Position numbers and translations under genes: made by a program. Under the pieces are notes generated by a model, which was not told the origin of the DNA, made no database searches, and saw only the letters and a list, made by a program, of their open reading frames with translations. From the NCBI GenBank assembly GCA_027484495.1, contig JAIXSW010000240.1, positions 1 through 5,091 on the forward strand: a stretch of 5,091 nucleotides of DNA, in the 5' to 3' direction. Positions 4,872-5,091 of this stretch are shown piece after piece. The DNA is from Gammaproteobacteria bacterium. Lineage in GTDB: Bacteria > Pseudomonadota > Gammaproteobacteria > Enterobacterales > Alteromonadaceae. How positions within the stretch are numbered: the first letter of the stretch is position 1; every line of letters starts with the position of its first letter.

Positions 4872-5091
4872 TCACCTCTGCGCTCCCTGCGTAGCAAACT
4901 GCACGACGCGGTTTCTGCCTGCATGCTTTGCCTGATACAAGGCTTGATCCGCCTGGTTCAGAAGTAGCTGCAGGTCGATAGGTTGCATGCCCGACGTCCA
5001 GGCCATACCGATAGATACAGTGACGCCCAGCGGGTGTTTTTCTACTTGGTGCCGCATCTGTTCGGCGACCTCCAGTGCAGCAGCTTCGTCG
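4872..5091 (-). CDS. GGDEF-domain protein (diguanylate cyclase family), C-terminal end (cut by window edge)
   Basis: The final 72 residues of a protein that enters from the right edge, ending at the TGA at 4874-4872. It shows the conserved C-terminal half of a GGDEF domain: an AEQMRHQV helix (9-16 of the visible part), the strand VTVSIGMA (23-30), then LLLNQADQALYQAKHAGRNRV (42-62). This matches the usual SIG(V/M)A and ADxALYxAKxxGRN motifs. GGDEF domains make the second messenger cyclic di-GMP from two GTP. The GGDEF signature itself, any sensor domain and any EAL domain lie outside the window, so activity cannot be judged. The reading frame is open to the edge, so the internal ATG at 5057 is not the start. 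The protein stops about 10 residues after the GGDEF domain, so this domain is its C-terminus. Confidence 0.92.
   Translation of the reverse strand, partial: DEAAALEVAEQMRHQVEKHPLGVTVSIGMAWTSGMQPIDLQLLLNQADQALYQAKHAGRNRVVQFATQGAQR

Noticed and set aside
4736..4924. 62-codon minus-strand frame overlapping the end of the GGDEF gene
   Set aside because: It begins inside the GGDEF coding region in another frame, crosses the terminator-like hairpin and has no motif.

Overview
The window looks like chromosomal DNA from a free-living gammaproteobacterium. Base composition is moderately GC-rich, and there is a large TonB-dependent receptor of the Xanthomonas/Caulobacter/Alteromonadales type, a GGDEF protein and two exported trypsin-fold proteases. 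Relatives of Rheinheimera, Alishewanella or Cellvibrio would fit, but this genus-level guess rests on the look of the proteins only. No tRNA, rRNA, CRISPR array, insertion sequence or phage gene is visible.

Layout: (1) 1-1673, minus strand: N-terminal 557 residues of a TonB-dependent outer-membrane receptor, cut by the window edge. (2) 1674-2184: a 511-bp divergent intergenic region. It holds the receptor's promoter, a perfect 14-bp LacI/GalR-type palindrome over the promoter, a second short palindrome 32 bp further upstream, a leader hairpin and, on the plus strand, a terminator-like hairpin with six T's. (3) 2185-3645, plus strand: a 486-residue lipoprotein protease of the S1/PA-clan fold with two tandem C-terminal disulfide-containing repeats. 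(4) 3646-3784: a convergent intergenic region with a Rho-independent terminator. (5) 3785-4660, minus strand: a 291-residue secreted trypsin-like protease. (6) 4661-4871: its upstream region, with an 11-bp tandem repeat and an 18-bp copy of the terminator sequence found at 3698-3715. (7) 4872-5091, minus strand: the C-terminal 72 residues of a GGDEF (diguanylate cyclase) protein, cut by the window edge.

The genes do not form one operon. The receptor and the lipoprotein protease are divergent, and the two proteases are convergent. The receptor probably imports a ligand across the outer membrane. A LacI-type operator, a tryptophan-rich stretch and a possible calcium loop hint at a sugar or glycan, but the ligand cannot be read from the sequence. 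The two proteases act outside the cytoplasm and are different subtypes rather than recent duplicates. I see no strong evidence for a wholly new system. The most unusual points are the protease architectures and the regulatory DNA in the two upstream regions.
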